Source: Liolophura sinensis (Eukaryota > Mollusca > Polyplacophora > Chitonida > Chitonidae). From it: DNA of 64,000 nt. A program made the position numbers and the translations under genes. Positions 10,794 to 22,915 of this stretch are shown here, piece after piece (within the stretch, counting starts at the first letter, position 1; the number at the start of each line of letters is the position of its first letter). The stretch covers positions 53,611,249 through 53,675,248 of the forward strand of contig NC_088295.1 in NCBI RefSeq assembly GCF_032854445.1. Reading direction: 5' to 3'. The notes below the pieces were generated by a model. The model was not told the origin of the DNA. It did not search any database and saw only the letters and a list, made by a program, of their open reading frames with translations.

Positions 10794-13103
10794 TTACGTA
10801 CTCGCCTTTTCGTCTTCAACTGTGGAGTTGTCGTAGTTTCTCAGGTCCAATTTGTATGTTGGAGGGTGTGTCCACTCGTTACAGGCAGGTTTAGCCACCT
10901 GCTGGCCACAAGAGGGCAGCACAATGTTGGGCTGACTTTGATCTCTGAATGGCTGTAGGATATTGTACTTTGACAGGGCCGACTTATCGGCCTTGTAGGC
11001 AAACGTGAACGCACGCGTACCTTGAACAGCCGTAGACGTTTCATCAGATTCCTTATTATTTTCATTATTTCCCTTCTCCTGACTTGTACCTTGCTCACCA
11101 TGGTCCTTACCCGGATTACTATTTATTTCCTTGGCGCACTCCCTCTGTCCACAATTATGTACAGGTTTACTATCCAGATGTCCACTTATTCCTTCGCAGT
11201 CCTGATCTCCTGTAGTTTTCACTTTTGAAATGTTCCAACGCGTCTGTTGTAAACTAAATTTTTCCTCGCCTAAATCTGAGACATCGTTTTCAACAGGTCG
11301 GATTGTCGGGGTAATTTTCTTTGGATCCGAACCAACAAGATTTGTAACCGTTGCCTCTAATATTTCTGCCTGGTCGCCCCACGAATCACGTGACACTTGC
11401 GAACAGTTCTGAACTATGTCACTTGACCGGTGCTCTTGTTCCTCCATTTTCTTCAAGGACAATGCTATGTGGCGTGGTTTTCTCTCAGGGGGTCTTTCCG
11501 TGGACAAAACAATATTCACAATCGAGGCTTTGGTCTCGAGTAACCCATCGTCTATCGAGACGGTGGAATTAACCATTTCATTGTTGTTGTTGTATATCTC
11601 ATTTCTTTCGCCTAATAAGTTTTCGTCATCACTGACAAAGTCATCAATATCGGAATCCTCTGAAGTTCTTGCCAGTAAAAACTTCATTCCTGTATGTCTG
11701 TCCGCCTTTGTTGTGTTCAGTTTCTTTGCTTTCGGCATGTGTAGTTTCGATTTCCTTTCTATACCGGGTTCACTCTGCAGACGTGTCTGTGTAGCACCGG
11801 TGCCAATCTGCTTGCTCAAGCCGAGCTGCCCTTTCGCTAAGCTTTCGTCATCCTTATCCTCGGAGCCATTCTTAATGGTATCTACCATTTTTAATCGCAA
11901 GGACGACTTTGACTTCAGTTTATATTCATCTCGGTTGATCTCGGTTTTTTCCTGGGGCTTATCCTTTCTGTATATCCGGAGTTCGTTAAACACTGGTGAG
12001 AACTGCACAGGGTCCTTCAAATCCGGCACTGGAATGTTTGGGGTGTGTTTAAGACGCCTTATCCCATAGTGGCTTCTCCAAGAAGGATGAAATGCCGCTG
12101 GCTGATGAGAAGGCAAACCGTCTACTGGAGGACATGGGGTCTTGTTGTGAAACTGTCCGTTTTGTGGACAAGGGTCACTCTCATCGCTTACATCTGGTAC
12201 TTTGATTTCTTTGAACCATTTTCCAGTTTTGTTTCTGTAGCTTTTGTCCTTCCCTTTTTCTGCCGAAAGTTGCAATCGTTTGCGTGCGTTTTGACGTTGT
12301 TCGGTATCAGAGCTTACTTTACTCTTGATTTTATTCTGGCCTGATGAAACCCAAGGCTGATGCGGTGGAATATGGGGGAGAAATGGATGTCCGGTATCTG
12401 GGTTCAAAGGGGGTAAAGAAATCCTGGACTCTTGATCCGAATCTGCTGACCTCTTACTGAATCGGAAGACGCGACGCTTCGCTTCAGCCCTTGAACCTCG
12501 AGGCCAGCTTATGGATTTACCTAAGGGAGGTGGGAAAACTGTTTCATACAAACTACAAACTGCTGCTTTGTGAAGCCTGCTTGTAGCCTCGTCGAAAGAC
12601 GGACCTCTTGTTAAAAACGCTTTGTCGTGTTCTATCAATTTGATGCTGGTTTTGTTGTCGGCACTTTTCGATCCATTTATTCGTTCCTGTGTGTTTATTC
12701 TGGGTAATTTGGAAGCAGTGATACCTTTCGATGGGCCTTCCCTCGGAAAATGACTGTGGCTGTTGTTGTTGTTGTTATCGGCTGCTTGATTGTGATTTAC
12801 GGCATTCAGAATGTTCTTCTGAGCAGCGGAGCTGTACCAGCTGCGAGGATTAGTGAAGTCGTCTGTCAGAAGATTGGGGTTACTCGTGATGTAAAGCTTT
12901 TGCCAGGACCAGCCACCTTCCATATGCTGTCTATCGGCCATGAGGGACGACTCTACAGTCTGTCTAAAGACGGCGATATCCACTGAGAATAGATGAGGAA
13001 ATTTCACCCGAAGAACGCTTTTCTTCGCACAGGAATCAGACCATTCGTCTCGATGCCATCCTCTCGATCTGCTACCGATGGCATCTCCACGCTCTGCTTT
13101 GGC
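10794..13103 (-). CDS. Unrecognised large disordered protein, terminal exon
   Basis: This is a single open exon of about 769 codons on the minus strand, ending in a stop at 10794. A good splice acceptor (pyrimidine-rich, ending ttgcag) lies just upstream, so the exon probably begins at 13103 with GCC AAA GCA and belongs to a spliced gene with 5' exons I could not find. If it were instead a single-exon gene, the ATG at 12941 (MADRQHMEGGWSWQKLY) is a plausible start. Composition is strongly polar and lysine/serine/aspartate-rich with an Asn run (NNNNN), an acidic patch (DSDIDDFVSDDEN), basic patches (KSKLHMPKAKK) and no membrane segment. Most of it is likely disordered. I recognise no domain. 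The length without a stop, codon-like structure and lack of repeats argue for a real gene. Function is not inferable; a nuclear or cytoskeletal scaffold would be a guess. Confidence 0.7.
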   Translation of the reverse strand, partial: AKAERGDAIGSRSRGWHRDEWSDSCAKKSVLRVKFPHLFSVDIAVFRQTVESSLMADRQHMEGGWSWQKLYITSNPNLLTDDFTNPRSWYSSAAQKNILNAVNHNQAADNNNNNSHSHFPREGPSKGITASKLPRINTQERINGSKSADNKTSIKLIEHDKAFLTRGPSFDEATSRLHKAAVCSLYETVFPPPLGKSISWPRGSRAEAKRRVFRFSKRSADSDQESRISLPPLNPDTGHPFLPHIPPHQPWVSSGQNKIKSKVSSDTEQRQNARKRLQLSAEKGKDKSYRNKTGKWFKEIKVPDVSDESDPCPQNGQFHNKTPCPPVDGLPSHQPAAFHPSWRSHYGIRRLKHTPNIPVPDLKDPVQFSPVFNELRIYRKDKPQEKTEINRDEYKLKSKSSLRLKMVDTIKNGSEDKDDESLAKGQLGLSKQIGTGATQTRLQSEPGIERKSKLHMPKAKKLNTTKADRHTGMKFLLARTSEDSDIDDFVSDDENLLGERNEIYNNNNEMVNSTVSIDDGLLETKASIVNIVLSTERPPERKPRHIALSLKKMEEQEHRSSDIVQNCSQVSRDSWGDQAEILEATVTNLVGSDPKKITPTIRPVENDVSDLGEEKFSLQQTRWNISKVKTTGDQDCEGISGHLDSKPVHNCGQRECAKEINSNPGKDHGEQGTSQEKGNNENNKESDETSTAVQGTRAFTFAYKADKSALSKYNILQPFRDQSQPNIVLPSCGQQVAKPACNEWTHPPTYKLDLRNYDNSTVEDEKAST

Positions 13104-15766
13104 CTGCAATTGAAATAAATACACTCAGGTTTAGTTACAAAATGTGTGCTTATCAGAGTAGAAACCACAGGTCTTCTGGTTTTCACAAAATTAAATTTAA
13201 CTTGCGACTCAATGTTGAGATTTAATTAAAGAATTGTGAGGTGGAAAAATATTGTTAATTATCTACCGTGATTCGATCGCTGGATTTCGAGGAGTAAAAG
13301 TACTGGTTTCTGCCAGATTCGCAGTTTCAGCTGTGTACGGTTTATTTGCATACACTCACCTATATATGTGGGTTATGACACCTTCATGTATGTATTTATG
13401 TACATACTGTTAGAGTTTCGTTTTGATTAACGTTTTTTTTTTCATATGTAAAACATGAATTTTATAATGTTATCAGTTTTGTCATATTTTAGCAAGGCAA
13501 GTTAAATTCCGTTTTTCGGTCGTTGTCTGTCAAGCATTCTTCATAGTACAGTGAACTAACGAACAAAATGTGGGAAACACGTAGCATCTCAAGGAAGTGT
13601 TAGAATCTTTGCGGTTCTTCTTTTTTTTAACTTTCAAAACATACTTTTGTGTGAGTAAAGATATAGGTGATCTTGCACTAAATAAGTGTTATCGTGAATT
13701 GAAATGGATAATTGTTAAACTATGGTATACATGTACGTAACGTGTGAGAACTTCATGTATAGCTAAATCATGTATGAATCCTGTTTGACAGAACACGTGG
13801 TCATCTATTGTAAACATCAACCTGTTACGTGTAGAGGAATTATAAGCATGAAAGTTGCATTTGTTATACATGTATTGAATTGATTGGTGCATAACTGCGA
13901 GCTCAAGAATTTTTCAAAAACTTACTTTTGTGATGCTGTGATTTTCCTCGTTCTACAGAGTATAATGCGAAAAGAAAAAAGATATTTCAGTGTGGCTGGA
14001 GTACCATTCTTCCATGTTATGACTTATACATCCTTCAGTGCTTTTTAGGGCTTTACAAGTCATATGTTTGCCATATGACAGGAGAAGAAGAGTAAAATTG
14101 AACTGAAGAAGCAAAAGTGGCCTTACAATTGTGTCAGTAGCTGTCACTCAGAGCTATAGTCAATTTCGCTACTTGAGGTGCACAGTTCCTTGCACTGGGG
14201 CCTAGTAACTGCCTTATTATATGAGGTCCTTTCCTTCGTCAGTGAGTCTGATACAGATTTAAGTTCCACTGGCCTTTTTCCACTTTTAAGCCGACTAAAA
14301 CCATATGTTTGACGTGAACTACCTCTTAATAGATGGAGTATTGTGTTCAACCTTAATTTTGGATACCATCCCTACAGGTAGAAACCAGATCTTACCCTAT
14401 TGCTATACATTGATTTTCTTTCTGAGCTACATTATGTTGCCACTTATAATTCATTCATTCATTGTCATTTTAAAATTCGAAAAAAGTATTTTGAATTGTT
14501 GCTCCAAGTGAACTAAGTCATCGCAACTCCTATATGTTGGGTTTTCCTTCCGTTATAATTGATGCGCAGCAAATTTTTTCAAGGCATCAAAATGTTAGTG
14601 ATTTGTGAAAATCGTTCATAGCTTAATAAGGACGTGTAAGCTCCTTGAGAGCTGAGCTGGTTGACAAACATACACATTCTGAATGCCGCTTCTTTTTTCG
14701 ATTGTTTTTATTTAAATAGAGCAAATAAACTAAGAAGGGATGAATTGTTCGGTAATTAATCTTTGTGCGTATTTTTACTTAGAATGCCTGAAGATTTAAT
14801 AACACTGCATTTACTGCATGAAATGGTTGTGCTTCAACAGGACCTCATCTGATAATATGTTTCACTATATGTTTCAATAAAAGAGATGTTGTTTGCTTAG
14901 GATCAGCAATGTTTCACTATAGGTCGGCAATGTAGCTCTGTAATGATAGCAATGTTTCACTGTAAGGTTGACAATGTTGCCCAATAAGGTTAACAGCGTT
15001 CCTTGACATGTTAGCAATGCTTAGCAATCAGCTGGGCAATATTACTCGATGAGGTTAGCAATGTTTTCTCATTGACTAACAGTTTGTGACGCATGACTGA
15101 CTTCTGGCACTCACTCTAAAGCTTTGCAACGCTCTCTCTTCCCTGGATCTCACCCAGGTAAAATCGCATAATCCTGAAGTGCACAGGTGACAAGTTCGAT
15201 GCCACGTACTTATGTCCTTATTTTATCACTTCAAATCTGGAATATCAAATGGACCGCCTATGGTTAAAGACAAGAACTGAGAGGCAACGGAAGTATGGTA
15301 GAGTGAAACAATATGAAACCTTCCAGTTTCTTTTGCTTGGAATCATCAATCGAGATGTGGTTAGGTGAGTTTGTGGTGGCAGCAATTACGTTAAGGAGGT
15401 TAAAGTAAATTAAATGAGATTAACAGATCCTCAGCTCTATCCTCTAGGATACGTAGGATTACTACGTACACAAAGGCCAATTTAGTTCGTCTGACGCTGG
15501 GAGGATATGTTATTGTCGACTATGTTTGCCCTGTGACAAACAGGCATTTCCAGGCTAAGCTGGAAAACTTCCAGTACATGCGTGTAGTATGACAATCCTT
15601 CTTTTAATAAATAAATGTGTAGAGTAATAATTTAGTTACCACAGTACGTGACAGAAAAAACCAAGTTTCCAGAGCGTCATTTCCAGTTCGAAGTTATTCA
15701 TAGAATACTGGAGTGTCTTGATTGGCTAATGTTTACAGGGCCACCGATTACGTCACTCCAAACGGT
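13104..15766. other. Gene-poor stretch with degenerate short repeats
   Basis: No exon could be assigned. Around 14860-15080 the motif GCAATGTTTCACTATAGG recurs in degraded form about six times at roughly 30-bp spacing. If the gene ending at 10794 has upstream exons, some may lie here, but none stands out. Confidence 0.4.
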
Positions 15767-15928
15767 TATGGTATCATCGCTTTGTGCCATTCTCTTTGTG
15801 CAATCGCTTAGTTCCATAGTGCCATCATTGTGTGTCATCGTGTCACCGCTTAGTACCATAGTGCCATCATTCTGTGTCACCGTGCCATCGCTTAGTACAA
15901 TAGTGCCATCATCCTGTGTCATCGTCCC
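15767..15928. repeat. 42-bp tandem repeat, about 3.5 copies
   Basis: The unit contains CCATCATTGTGTGTCATCG and CGCTTAGTACCATAGTG, with a period of 42 bp. Because 42 is a multiple of three, both strands stay open across it. I do not regard those frames as genes. Confidence 0.75.
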
Positions 15929-18900
15929 TTAGCTTTGTACCACCGCACAATGACATGATGACGGCCTTACTGACAAGCTTTTATACGCAGACGACAATTT
16001 TCAGCTCATCTTACCATCGATGTATGGTGAAATATTGTCATGCTTTGCGGCAGTGGACATTCTTGGTAAAGTGATATCTTTATATTTGTACGGGCGCCAC
16101 TGACGACGGAAAGTCTCGGAACATCTAGAGAGCAAACAATATTTCATTGATTACAAAAGCCCAGATCTACTACAAAGACGTTTTCTGTTTTTCACTTATA
16201 TTGAGCTTACCTTGACCTACGGTTGTTTTTGCTGCACGGTCAACACATATACACGTACCTAATGATTGTTACAGTTGATCAATGTTTTACACCCTGTATT
16301 TTAGTTTGTCCACATATCTCCATTCAGTGGGCAGTCCGAGTCAGCTATTTCCATACAAGACCCTCAGCAACTTTCTGCGTGTCGAACACGTGTCTAACAC
16401 TATCAACAAATACCTCTGCCAAGGAGTTTATGCGGTGGTATATTTGTACTCTTTGTGCTTGTCAGCCAGGAATTTCACGGAAAAATATATCGACGGATTT
16501 AGATAGATCTTTCTTGATCCAAGAACTAATCTAGTAGCTGTTACAGCTTATATCTTGATATACATCCGAACCTGGATTTAGGATCGCGAGATACGACGCA
16601 TACTTATCGTCCATTTGTCTGTATAGTGCGGGATTTGTACAGTTAACTGTGGCCGAGTCAACCTTTCGGACAGCCTTCTAGTTTTCTACAAGCGGGAGAA
16701 TTAATGAAACTGTAATTTTGATTTCAGCTGAAACTACCATTTTGAAACCAATCCCCATAAGGTCATGAGCACTATTCAATGCATACTGGATCAACGTTCC
16801 GTGAAATTTGTTTTAGTGTGTAATGTTTTGATTTTGGTCCATGTGCACGAAAAATGATAATTTTTTATTTAAGGTAGGATTCACTACGTACATCTTTTAA
16901 AAGTAAGGCTCACGCTATACTCCATACGATATGCACAAACGTATTTTTGCTAGGATTAGCCTATCCTGAGTTCATCACTTCCTTCAGTGAAATGAAATGC
17001 GTTTGAATAGTTTAATCTTTAAAAAACAGATAGGCTCTCCAGAAAGGTTCGTGCCATGAGTCTCTACAGGAAGCCCTGTCTTTGAGAAATTATTTGAAAC
17101 AAAACAAAATTTCACCGTATTTGAAAAAAAGATTTTACTGGACTTGACACATATAGGTACATATAGCACTGAGGACAAGAATCAGGATGGAAAAGCCGTC
17201 CCAAGAAAAGAGCTTTTATGGATGTCTATCACAGAATCGTTAAATTAAAAAATATGGGTAAAACACCTCGCAGTGGAAGAAAGCCAAAAATGAAGGCAAA
17301 GAAAGAAATTTCTTGTGAAAAACGAGAAAGACATATCGCTACTATGATTTTGTCTTGGGTGACACCTTTGTTGAATCCTTTCAACCTTTGCTAAGCCTAA
17401 ATCGTTTGCGTGAAAACCATTATCAGAAAACTGTTCTAGAGGGTTACAACGATCTCGATTTATATGTTCCGGTCGTTCAGAGTGATCTAGCCTATCGAGG
17501 GCATCGCAGTAGTCCATCCATTTCAATGATATGCGTAATCCCAAACTCACAGCTACTCAATTTTGGGATTCAATATGCGTTAATTTAAACCGCTTTGGTG
17601 CATTATAGATTAATTTCTAAGGTTGAAGTATATTTAAATCGAGATAAAGCTTAAGCCTTGTTTGTGCACATGGGCCTTTGAATTTGGGCTTTGAAGAAAC
17701 AGTCAGCAGTGACACAGAAGGTCGATATAATATTCTTTCAGAGGGACCATGTTCTGGATTCCGAATTATACGTTATTCTGTTCTTGAACTCATATCGAAT
17801 CATTATTGGAGCAAAAGCAAATGTGAACAAAGTATGATAATTATATTCAGATGTACACTAAAGCAGCAGTTTTCGATTCACTGGTTGGATGGCAGTAACT
17901 CACCTGATGAGTCGGTTTTCCTAACACAGTTCATGTCGTAACACACGGTTTCCAAGTCGTTCTCTATGAATATCCTACACTTTATGTAAACCGTCACCGG
18001 AAGAAGAAGCAGCCAGCTCCTCGAGATCCTTGACAAAGCGGTATCGTTCCGTAAGTGAAAATGTAACAGCCTATGTTTGAAAGTTTGTGGTGTACTTATA
18101 TGGCCGTCGTTAGTAAGCAGAAACCCAATACGTCTTACGGTCAGCACACCCCGGTAATATCCATATACACACGTAAGAGATATGTGTACACACTGATATC
18201 ATTGATCCACCAGCCTTTCTCCACTAGTACTATATGGCCTCGGTATGGTCTCACGAGTGCATGCTCACTTACGTTAGGTTCAGCCTCAAACTCGGCATGT
18301 CCCTGCCGTTCTCGTTACGAAGTGTCCCAGGCGTCATTATCTTTACACTCAGACGTAGAAGGTTATCAGAGCCTTTGGCAGGGGAAAATTGGCTGCGTGC
18401 CATAACCACGCGGGATATTGTCAGTCCATGACATGGTCAGGCAGCCGAACAAGTGAAAAGGCCTTGGAAAGAGAAAGAGATCATTGTGTCGCCAACTCTC
18501 GTCCGCCTTTAGCGGCAATGTCATTCAAAGGAATAAGTGTTGGTCGGTACTGTGAGACTTGCATGATGGATCGAATTTTGGTCTGGTCTGTTAACTACCA
18601 CAGATCTAAGTAATCCCCACGGCATGTCCATTATATTTCGTCCACATATATCTGTGGTGTGGTGGTGTGGCTTGGCCAATGCTTTGAAGACGGTGAAATT
18701 ACAAATTTGCCTCGCCGTGGATCACTTGGCAGCGACAACGGTCTTCACAGGCTGCTCGATGATAACAATGAAACCACTGTCAGCATGTTAGTTACAGTGA
18801 GAGCACCGGCCAGATGTCAATACAATAACCATGCCTTAAACCACCAGCTAATATCATAAATGATTTCTCCAAATCTACGGCGCACATGCATCCAAATATT

Positions 18901-19289
18901 CTTTGAAAGATTTCATAATGATCCTAATACCAGCAAGACTGTAACAATGGTGGAATTTCATACGAGGATCGGACAATTTGGATTTGCGTATCTCCGATTT
19001 ATCTGAGGAAATTTGATAATGCACTCATATCAAACCACATCATTCGAAAATCAGACGCGACTGCGATATGTTTTTACCTCCCTGTCCTTCGAGGATGTGA
19101 ATGACCTTCTTGATTGATTAATTAGGTTTATACACTGAAAGGTCCCAGGCTCTATTCCATTTACCTATCCCTGGATATGTTCAATTATGTCCACAGCAAA
19201 ATGAACATAACTTTCCAGTTTTACACTCGACAATATATAGTTTCCGAAAGTTTATTTGTGAACTGCATCTTTCTGTATAACATTCGTAG
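15929..19289. other. Gene-poor stretch with an unassigned coding-like patch
   Basis: At about 17080-17230 one plus frame reads KKILLDLTHIGTYSTEDK, then DGKAVPRKELLWMSITESLN. At 17355-17585 another reads DTFVESFQPLLSLNRLRENH, then KTVLEGYNDLDLYVPV. The two are separated by stops and a frame change. They look protein-like but I cannot name a family; a decayed mobile-element or host-gene fragment is possible. The rest shows nothing. Confidence 0.3.
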
Positions 19290-19606
19290 ATGAAGTACAG
19301 GTATATGACTGACTAGGCTAGCTTGAGATTTTTACAATCTTTGGTGTGTCCTCACAGAGGTTTGATCACAGGTCTCCCGACTTCGAAGCGAACGCTCTAA
19401 CTAGTGGGTCGCCGAAGTGGTCTTCCTTCTGCGTAAGATTCATGGATGAAGTACAGGTATATGACTGACTAGGCTAGCTTGAGATTTTTACAATCTTTGG
19501 TGTGTCCTCACAGAGGTTTGATCACAGGTCTCCCGACTTCGAGGCGAACGCTCTAACTAGTGGGTCACCGAAGTGGTCTTCCTTCTGCGTAAGATTCGTG
19601 GATGAA
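19290..19606 (-). repeat. 156-bp tandem duplication carrying a tRNA-like head
   Basis: Two almost identical copies start at 19290 and 19446, and a third begins at 19602, giving an exact 156-bp period. On the minus strand each unit contains a tRNA-like segment: TTAGAGCGTTCGCTTCG resembles a D-arm/anticodon region, and GTGATCAAACC fits the pol III B box. It is probably a tandemly duplicated SINE head, not a functional tRNA. Confidence 0.7.
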
Positions 19607-19619
19607 GTACAGGAATGAC

Positions 19620-20626
19620 TAAGTGAGTTTTTAACAGTGGTTTTCAAACTACACTTATACCATTCAAATCAGATCAGTAGTTGATTAAAGGACTGTTGAT
19701 TATCTATAATTATAAATGATAATTACCCTCACCTACTCCGATCGCCTACATTTCAACAACCACAAGCAATTAAATGAATAATAATGATAATAAAAGGTTA
19801 GATATTACTCCATGAGTGAGAAAGTATATTTGTAGTGTTGCTAGAAAGTCAGTGAATACTGAGATATATTGTCACAGGCCAAGTCGGTAACAGTGGTTTC
19901 GTACTGTAATGGCGGTCAGTTTGACCGATCGATGCAAGGATAATTGAAATTATGTGAGCAATATTTCTGTCAGTAAATGATTCCTCTACCCGCAGACTTT
20001 TTTCCATCACTGTCATTGTGTATATAATGTGCTATTTTCTTTCTTGTCACCATATCGCAATTGCTTGGGACCGTGGAAGCCGTCTGTGGCCCTTGACTGG
20101 CAGTATTACAATGTACAGCGTGTATAGATGCGAAACCATTTCGTCCAGATTGCCGTCGGGCATATTGAGAAATAGACTCATATATAAGATAAAACGGATA
20201 TACGGGTATTAGATCTACGGGTATTAGAACTGCGGAATCTTTTTGTGTTCATTTTGACAGGTGTTAAACGGTTCCTTAAAAACAAAGCAGGTGCAGTATA
20301 AATGCCTTTCAGAGAGTTGTGCATTTCAACTCTAAAGAACGTTAATATTCTTGATCAAAGTAAACATTTGGCGAAAGTCTGTAATATATATTAATTAGAC
20401 ACCAAGGTCTGAAATCTCAAGAACTGTCGTCTAAATTTTTTTCATCGAAATGGTGTAACCGAATGATGATAGATTTGTTGTACTGTCCCACGGTATTTTG
20501 CTGTCATTGCTGATGGTCAAAGAAAAACCCGCGACCGAGGACCATTTAAATGGACGTCAGATGGCTGTAAGGATTTACGACGAACTACTGTTAGTATTTA
20601 CCGCAGTCATTCAGTACAATGCAATG
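19620..20626. other. Non-coding
   Basis: AT-rich and interrupted in all frames; nothing recognised. Confidence 0.4.
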
Positions 20627-20770
20627 GCTTTTTTACGTTGTACTCAAGAATATTTCCCTTATACGATGGCGGCCAGCATTATGGTAGGAGGAAACCGGGC
20701 AGAGCCCTGGGGAAACCCACGACCATCCGCAGATAGCTGGAAGACCTTCCAACGTACGACCTGAGAGTAC
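20627..20770 (-). repeat. SINE type A, 5'-truncated
   Basis: The plus strand shows the inverted tail and core: TTTTTTACGTTGTACTCAAG, GGCGGCCAGCATTATGGTAG, GGAAACCCACGACCATCCGC. The tRNA-like head is absent. No clear target-site duplication was seen. Confidence 0.8.
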
Positions 20771-21858
20771 ATGAATATGGTGGCCAATTTTTGGACAGCA
20801 GTGTATAATAACACGATAGACTTAGAAGAAGCCACTTTTGACAGGATGTATGTGTGACATGGATCTAAACACTAAGCATCTATTGTGCCTATCACCTTAT
20901 ACATTCTTTTCCAGTTTTTCAGTTCATATGCACTTAAGATATCTGAGTGAAAAGCGTAAACGCTGGTGATGCCATTCGGAAGTCATGGTTGGGTGTATTT
21001 GTAATGTTGTTTAGCGTGTGGTGCGTTTACAAATTTGGAACAAATGCGCCTGTCTGTTATACACAGTATCGTAGATATGATTTCGACACACAGATACTAA
21101 AGGCAACTATTCTTGGCTAATTATACGAGAGAAATGTCAACACATATTCTACAAAAGAGCAATCGTACAGGCCTACTTACCGAATTCATAAAGAGAAGAA
21201 AATTTGTGTGGACTATAGATAGCCCCGAGTCCTTGTAAACCAAGGCTTGTTCGACAAAAGTTTGTTTGCCTAGCGGTGTTAAATCTCCTTGAACACAGAC
21301 TATAGGCATGGGCCTCTGTACATAGAGTCTCTGAAACTAACCACAGACATATCTACAATGAAAACAGTTTTATGCCAGCCATTAATTCCGAAATGGCTAT
21401 AGTTTGCGATCGAGTCTGTACTGCAAGTAAACTGGTCTTCAGAGTGTGTCACAAACTGAATGACCTTTAGCGCCGGTTGTAGGCGGATTGAGTAGAGCCT
21501 CTTATCAAAATTTGATTTACATTTGAGAGCCTCTGGATCGGTATGGACATGTATATGCAGGTCTATTATACTCATATTGCCTGATTCGAGCGTGACGTGT
21601 TGAATGCACTCATAGCTCTAAATGAAGATGCATTTTGAATAATGAAATATGGCAATCTATATATAGCAATATAGCAGTCTCTGTGATCTATGTTTCAAGT
21701 GGCAAAAAGCTAAAGTGACATCACTGGTCCAAATATGGTAAGGGAAGACCTCAGTAGATTCCAAAGTTTTAAATGTATTTTATTGGGTCGAAATATGTTC
21801 AAAAGCAAAATAAAGCGAACTATTTTCCCGGACAATATTCAATGATCTTTCATCTGAT
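20771..21858. other. Non-coding
   Basis: Open stretches on the minus strand at 21121-21575 show no family features. Nothing else seen. Confidence 0.4.
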
Positions 21859-22015
21859 AATTTGATTTGATTTGATTGGTGCTTTACGTCGTACTCAAGG
21901 ATATTTCACTTCTGCGACTGCGGCCAGCATTGTGGTGGGAGGAAACCGCGCAGGACCCGGGGGAAACCCACGACCATCCGCATGTTGCTGGAAAACCTTC
22001 CCAAGTACAGCCGGC
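21859..22015 (-). repeat. SINE type A, 5'-truncated, with target-site duplication
   Basis: Core motifs GCGGCCAGCATTGTGGTGGG and GGGGGAAACCCACGACCATC are present. The flanks TTTCATCTGAT (21848-21858) and TTTCACCTGAT (22016-22026) form an 11-bp target-site duplication with one mismatch. Confidence 0.88.
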
Positions 22016-22045
22016 TTTCACCTGATGTGTACTTTATGCTAGTGT

Positions 22046-22095
22046 GTTCTTTGCCTTTCGTCAGCTTCGGGAGCGGTAGATCCAGGGTCAATCCT
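22046..22095 (+). repeat. Fragment of a SINE type B head
   Basis: GCTTCGGGAGCGGTAGATCC then AGGGTCAATCC matches the head of the full-length type B copy at 34569 (GCTTCGGGACCGGTAGATCC…). It abuts the minisatellite and may have seeded it. Confidence 0.6.
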
Positions 22096-22895
22096 GTGTT
22101 ACAGCTACAGATGAAGCGCAATTGTGTGAACAAGTAAGCGAGTAGAAGATGTGTAGTGTTACAGCTACAGATGAAGCGCAATTGTGTGAGCTGGTAAACG
22201 TGTAAACGATGCGCAGTGTTACAGATAGAGAGCAATTGTATGAGCAGGTATGCGTGCAAATGTTGTGTAGTGTTATAGAGAGCAGTTGTGTAAGTAGGTG
22301 AGCGTTCTGATATCGTGTATTGTTACAGACAGCGAGCAATTGTGTGAGCAGGTAACCGTGGTGATGTTGTACAGTGTTACAAAGTAGTTGTGTGAGCAGG
22401 CTAGTGTGCAGATGTTGTGTAGTGTTACAGATAGAGAGCAATTGTGTGAGCAGGTGAGCGTGTAGATGTTGTGTAGTGTTACAGAAAAGTTGTGTGAGCA
22501 GGTGAGCGTGCAGATGCTGTGTAGTGTTACAGATAGAGAGCAATTGTGTGAGCAGGTAAGCGTGTAGATGTGTAGTGTTACAGAGAGGAAGTGTGTGAGC
22601 AGGTGAACGTGCAGATGTTGTGTACTGTTGCATACAGAAAGCAATTGGTGTGAGCAGGTAAGCGTGCGGCAGATGCTGAGTAGTATTACATACAGAAAGC
22701 ACCTGTGTGAGCAGGTAAGCGTGCAGATGTGTGGTGTACAGATAGAGAGCAATTGTGTGAGCAGTTATGCGTGCAGATGTTGTGTAGTGTTACAGATAGA
22801 GAGCAATTGTGTGAGCAGGCAAGTGTGCAGATGTTATGTAGTGTTACAGAAAGAGAACAACTGTGTGAGCAGGTAAGCGTGCAAATGTGTAGTGA
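22095..22895. repeat. 54-bp minisatellite, about 15 copies
   Basis: The unit is roughly GTGTTACAGATAGAGAGCAA, TTGTGTGAGCAGGTAAGC, GTGCAGATGTTGTGTA (54 bp), with some shortened units. Because the unit is a multiple of three and stop-poor on the minus strand, long repetitive frames appear (up to about 200 codons). These have a Leu/Cys/Thr/His repeat and no start context or splice signals I trust, so I annotate DNA repeat only. Confidence 0.92.
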
Positions 22896-22915
22896 TATAC
22901 ATGGAGGAATATATT

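Noticed and set aside
11416-12344. Plus-strand frames of 100-217 codons
   Set aside because: They are antisense to the long minus-strand exon, with hydrophobic Ser/Phe/Leu-rich composition expected from the complement of a Lys/Glu/Asp-rich coding region.
22095-22895. CRISPR-like array
   Set aside because: Units are adjacent 54-bp tandem copies without unique spacers, in an animal-type genome.
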